Below are positions 61,561 through 64,000 of a DNA stretch of 64,000 bases, piece after piece. Location: the NCBI GenBank assembly GCA_963764305.1, contig CAVXSD010000007.1:827925-891924 (forward strand), given 5' to 3'. Numbering within the stretch: position 1 is the stretch's first letter; each line of letters opens with the position of its first letter. Made by a program: the position numbers and the translations under genes. The notes beneath the pieces were generated by a model. It saw nothing but the letters and a program-made list of their open reading frames with translations, did no database searches and had not been told where the DNA came from. Source of the DNA: Bog-473 sp963764305. GTDB taxonomy: Bacteria > Actinomycetota > Acidimicrobiia > Acidimicrobiales > RAAP-2.

Positions 61561-63241
61561 TGAGTGGACGAAGATGGACTGGCAACTGGCTGCCCTGTCG
61601 GACGAAGTGTACGACGCCGACGAGGACTACGGACCTGAGTACCTGCTCGACATCATCGGAGTCTCGTGCGACCAGCGGAACTGCTATGGAGTCAGCGAGC
61701 AGAAGCTACACGAGCAGTTCGGCAAGGTCATCGTCTGGTGCCAGAAGTGTGGCACGGACCTTGGACACGTCGCACGAGAGAAGCACAAGATCCCCAGAAG
61801 TGCACCGCTGCTCGTGCGCCCGACGATCAACCTGACGGGTGCCAACCTGCAGTTCGCCGAGGACATGCTCCGTGCACTGGAGCGGGCGCAGACGCCGCAC
61901 CATCACCTGTTCGTCGTCGGCAGCACGTACTGCGTCGTGAAGGCGGACGGTAGCGTCGAGCAGCTGAACAGCATGCAGCTGCGCACCAAGCTGGCCGAGG
62001 TCATGCAAGTCCGTACGGAGCGAGGCAAGCTGACCGATCCGCCGCCGACACTGGTCGAGGCGATCAAGGCTGTCGCGCGGGAGCAGGCCATCATGCCGAG
62101 ACTGGAGCGAGTCGTCACAGTGCCGGTGATCCTGTCCGACGGTCGGGTGCTCGACACGCCAGGATACGACGCACAGTCCTGCACGTACTACATGCCGACC
62201 GTCGAGGGCATCGAAGTGCCCGACACAGTGACGCAGGCTGACGTCGATGCTGCGGTGCAGCTGCTGGTCGAGGAGTACCTGGGCGACTTCCCCTTCACGT
62301 CGCAGGCTGATCGTGCGAACGCCATCGGGTACATGATCCTGCCGTTCGTGCGCACGCTCGTGGGGCCGACGCCGATCGGGTTCTTCGGTGCGCCCAAGCC
62401 GGGACACGGTAAGACGAAGGTGTGTCGAGCCGTGCTACTGCCAGGGTGCGGACTGATCCCGTCGACCAGCTGGTCGCACTCCAGTGCAGAGCTGGAGAAG
62501 AAGCTGTTCGCTGCACTTCGCAAGGCTCCGGTCTGTGTGTTCATCGACAACGTCGAGGGCCGCATCGAGTCCGAGACTCTGGAGGCGATCCTGACCGAGG
62601 AGAGTGGCTACTACGACGGTCGAGTGCTCGGTGCATCACGGAGCGAGACAGTGCCAGTGCACCAGGTGTGGGCGATGACGAGCAACAACGGCGTGCTGGG
62701 CACGTCGATGAAGCGGCGAGCACTGACCATCTACATCGACGCTGGCGTCGAGCATCCGATGTCACGCAACGGGCCGACGCCGGACACGAAGTGGCGTCAC
62801 CCTGACCTGATCGGTTGGGGGATGGAACATCGAGCGGAACTGGCGAACGCATGCCTCGTGCTGTGCCGGTGGTGGTTTCAGAACGGTCGACCTGAACCGT
62901 CGCTGAAGCAAGTCATGGGATCGTTTGAGCGGTTCCAGTACGTGGTCGGTGGCATACTGCAGTGCGCTGGCATCGAGGAGTTCAGTGACAACTTCGACAT
63001 GGCGAACGACGATGACAGCGTGGAAACGAAGCAGCTGTTCAACCAGCTGTACGAGCAGTTCGGTGAGAACTGGTTCACTGCTCGTCAAGCGGTCGACGCT
63101 GGGATCAGCGACCTGTCGGCCCGTGGGTTCGGAGCGCAGCTGTCGAACAAGCGCAACGCCGACGGACTGCGGCTCGTGAAGCGCGACGACGGCACGAGCA
63201 ACGCCGGACAGTACCGAATCGAGGAGATCGTGGCCGTCTAG
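61553..63241 (+). CDS. Replication-type P-loop ATPase/helicase of the integrative element
   Basis: A 562-residue protein starting at ATG 61,553. The N-terminus has a four-Cys zinc-like site (VSCDQRNCYG, VIVWCQKCGTD). The C-terminal half is a AAA-type ATPase: Walker A FGAPKPGHGKTK (about 281), Walker B CVFIDNVEG (about 327), a sensor TSNNGVLG and an Arg-finger-like TSMKRRALTIYID. A small C-terminal wing-like region follows. This arrangement is typical of initiator/helicase proteins of actinobacterial elements and phage satellites, where it would melt the element origin. It is the largest and best preserved gene of the element. Confidence 0.83.
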   Translation: MSDEWTKMDWQLAALSDEVYDADEDYGPEYLLDIIGVSCDQRNCYGVSEQKLHEQFGKVIVWCQKCGTDLGHVAREKHKIPRSAPLLVRPTINLTGANLQFAEDMLRALERAQTPHHHLFVVGSTYCVVKADGSVEQLNSMQLRTKLAEVMQVRTERGKLTDPPPTLVEAIKAVAREQAIMPRLERVVTVPVILSDGRVLDTPGYDAQSCTYYMPTVEGIEVPDTVTQADVDAAVQLLVEEYLGDFPFTSQADRANAIGYMILPFVRTLVGPTPIGFFGAPKPGHGKTKVCRAVLLPGCGLIPSTSWSHSSAELEKKLFAALRKAPVCVFIDNVEGRIESETLEAILTEESGYYDGRVLGASRSETVPVHQVWAMTSNNGVLGTSMKRRALTIYIDAGVEHPMSRNGPTPDTKWRHPDLIGWGMEHRAELANACLVLCRWWFQNGRPEPSLKQVMGSFERFQYVVGGILQCAGIEEFSDNFDMANDDDSVETKQLFNQLYEQFGENWFTARQAVDAGISDLSARGFGAQLSNKRNADGLRLVKRDDGTSNAGQYRIEEIVAV

Positions 63242-63283
63242 TTCTGGCTACTTCCGGTGCTCGCACCACCTCTCACCAGGGAA

Positions 63284-63454
63284 CCGGAAGAACCGGAACC
63301 TTCAACCCATCTCAATCTTCAACTTCTTTCAAAAGTACATAGTCGACTTGGATTAAAGGGTAGATGGATGTGAGTCAGTGTGAGCGTTCAGGGAGTATGG
63401 GCTGGAGTGTGAAAGTCTCCAGCTGAAGTACCCCGAAGGTTCCGGTTCTTCCGG
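63284..63454. repeat. Perfect 20-bp inverted repeat with internal direct repeats
   Basis: CCGGAAGAACCGGAACCTTC (63,284-63,303) is exactly inverted at 63,435-63,454, 131 bases apart. Each arm contains the direct pair CCGGAA-GAA-CCGGAA. It lies just downstream of the replication ATPase gene, where an origin, a transfer site or an attachment site is often placed. No gene lies between the arms. Confidence 0.8.
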
Positions 63455-63523
63455 TGAAGTGGAATGTAAACGCTCAATGCTCGATGTCACATTGAGTGAA
63501 GGGTCGAGCTCACGGAACCTCCA

Positions 63524-63637
63524 GTGACCACCGAGGAGGACGTGCTCGCGTGGCTCCATGCCAAAGCCGAAGTCGAGCAGGGCGCAGCATCCAGCTATGA
63601 CGTTCCTCGTGACGGTGGGGCGATCACAGGTGTCTGA
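63524..63637 (+). CDS. Possible small protein (37 aa)
   Basis: GTG 63,524 opens a frame TTEEDVLAWLHAKAEVEQGA then ASSYDVPRDGGAITGV. The text is protein-like and helical, but there is no family, and the ribosome site is weak. It may be real or the end of a decayed gene. Confidence 0.35.
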   Translation: MTTEEDVLAWLHAKAEVEQGAASSYDVPRDGGAITGV

Positions 63638-64000
63638 CCGGCGTAGTGCGACGTGCCCGGCAAGCTGACTGACCAACGACCGACCGGTGATGCTCACCTC
63701 ACTGTATGCAGATGGCAAGGCATCAACCGTGCAAAGACTGGGGGGGCATCGACCTTGCCGAAGTGACAAGCGTAGACCCCACGGTCGCGAAGAAGTTTCC
63801 CCGGGGTCCAGAGGTCGATCACAAAAGCCCAGCTCATAGGGCAGAAAGTGCTTCCGGAATCGGACTTCGAACGCCTTGAGGAGTCGATCACCTGCCGCCG
63901 CCTGTCCGGGGGATCTGACGTGCGGCCCTTAGGGACGCCGGGCAGCGACGGATGCGGCAGCCACCTTTGCGCGCCGGGGCCTTCTTGACCGATGCCGCGT
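63638..64000. other. Trailing non-coding stretch to the window edge
   Basis: About 360 bases with no convincing open frame, repeat or RNA gene. The sequence from tRNA-Ser 5' end is not repeated here, so the right border of the element must be beyond the window. Confidence 0.4.

Larger units (their letters stand above)
58740..64000 (+). mobile_element. Left part of an integrative element (tyrosine-recombinase type)
   Basis: From just beyond tRNA-Ser to the window edge the genes change character: integrase, several very small proteins with 4-base overlaps, HTH/excisionase-like factors, an AAA ATPase fragment, a replication-type ATPase and long repeat-rich spacers. The right end is outside the window and no attachment repeat could be matched, so the borders are provisional. 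No conjugation, capsid or resistance gene is seen; it may be a small ICE, phage satellite or a decayed element. Confidence 0.75.

Overview
The window is high-GC bacterial DNA of actinobacterial type, most likely from a member of Acidimicrobiia or a related uncultured Actinomycetota lineage. The clues are three F420-type luciferase-like oxidoreductases, frequent GTG starts, 4-base ATGA/GTGA gene overlaps, a DUF222/HNH protein, an SDR gene followed by a CYP51 remnant arranged as in mycobacteria, an actinobacterial-type SOS box in front of recA, and the order rimO-pgsA-cinA. This placement is an inference from gene content; no marker phylogeny was possible.

Layout. 0-10 kb: the tail of a regulator-like protein, a peptidoglycan-binding-domain protein, tRNA-Lys, an F420-type oxidoreductase, an MpaB-like (DUF2236) oxygenase coupled to a large class III cyclase/ATPase, and a Thr-rich membrane protein. 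10-21 kb: a signalling island with an alpha/beta hydrolase, a decayed FtsX permease, three receiver-domain proteins (one fused to a class III cyclase), a NarL-type histidine kinase, a LolD-like ABC ATPase, a cyclic-nucleotide-binding protein, a metallo-beta-lactamase-fold hydrolase and a phytoene-desaturase-like enzyme. 20.6-30 kb: metabolic genes (F420-type oxidoreductase, phosphotransferase, dienelactone hydrolase) and secreted proteins (NHL-repeat protein coupled to a Tat-exported GH78 rhamnosidase, S33 lipoprotein peptidase). 30-35 kb: an SDR with a broken CYP51 on the minus strand, opposite a catabolic operon (AhpD-like, enoyl-CoA hydratase, F420-type oxidoreductase, amidohydrolase). 35.16-36.76 kb: an IS5-type insertion sequence with CTAG duplications. 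37-44 kb: HNH protein, hemolysin III-like protein, SerB, acyltransferase, a DMFase-like Tat protein, a DUF3048 lipoprotein and a methyltransferase. 44.7-58.6 kb: recA with a LAGLIDADG intein and SOS box, two tandem secreted paralogues, a macro-domain protein, cell-envelope glycosyltransferases, a two-component system, cinA, pgsA, rimO and tRNA-Ser. 58.7 kb to the end: the left part of an integrative element carrying a tyrosine recombinase, small HTH proteins, a truncated AAA ATPase, a replication-type ATPase and repeat-rich non-coding DNA.

Genes working together. The two cyclases, the cNMP-binding protein and the MBL hydrolase could make, sense and degrade a cyclic nucleotide. The 31.8-35.1 kb operon looks catabolic. 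The 47-49.3 kb genes sit beside a shared SOS box.

Frameshifts and truncations recur between 9.4 and 36.5 kb (membrane protein, FtsX, CYP51, monooxygenase, S33 peptidase, amidohydrolase, transposase). Genes outside that stretch look intact apart from the truncated AAA gene in the element. The cause is either real local gene decay or indel errors in the assembly, and the sequence alone cannot say which. The most unusual non-coding DNA is at 60.1-60.6 kb and 63.28-63.47 kb inside the integrative element.
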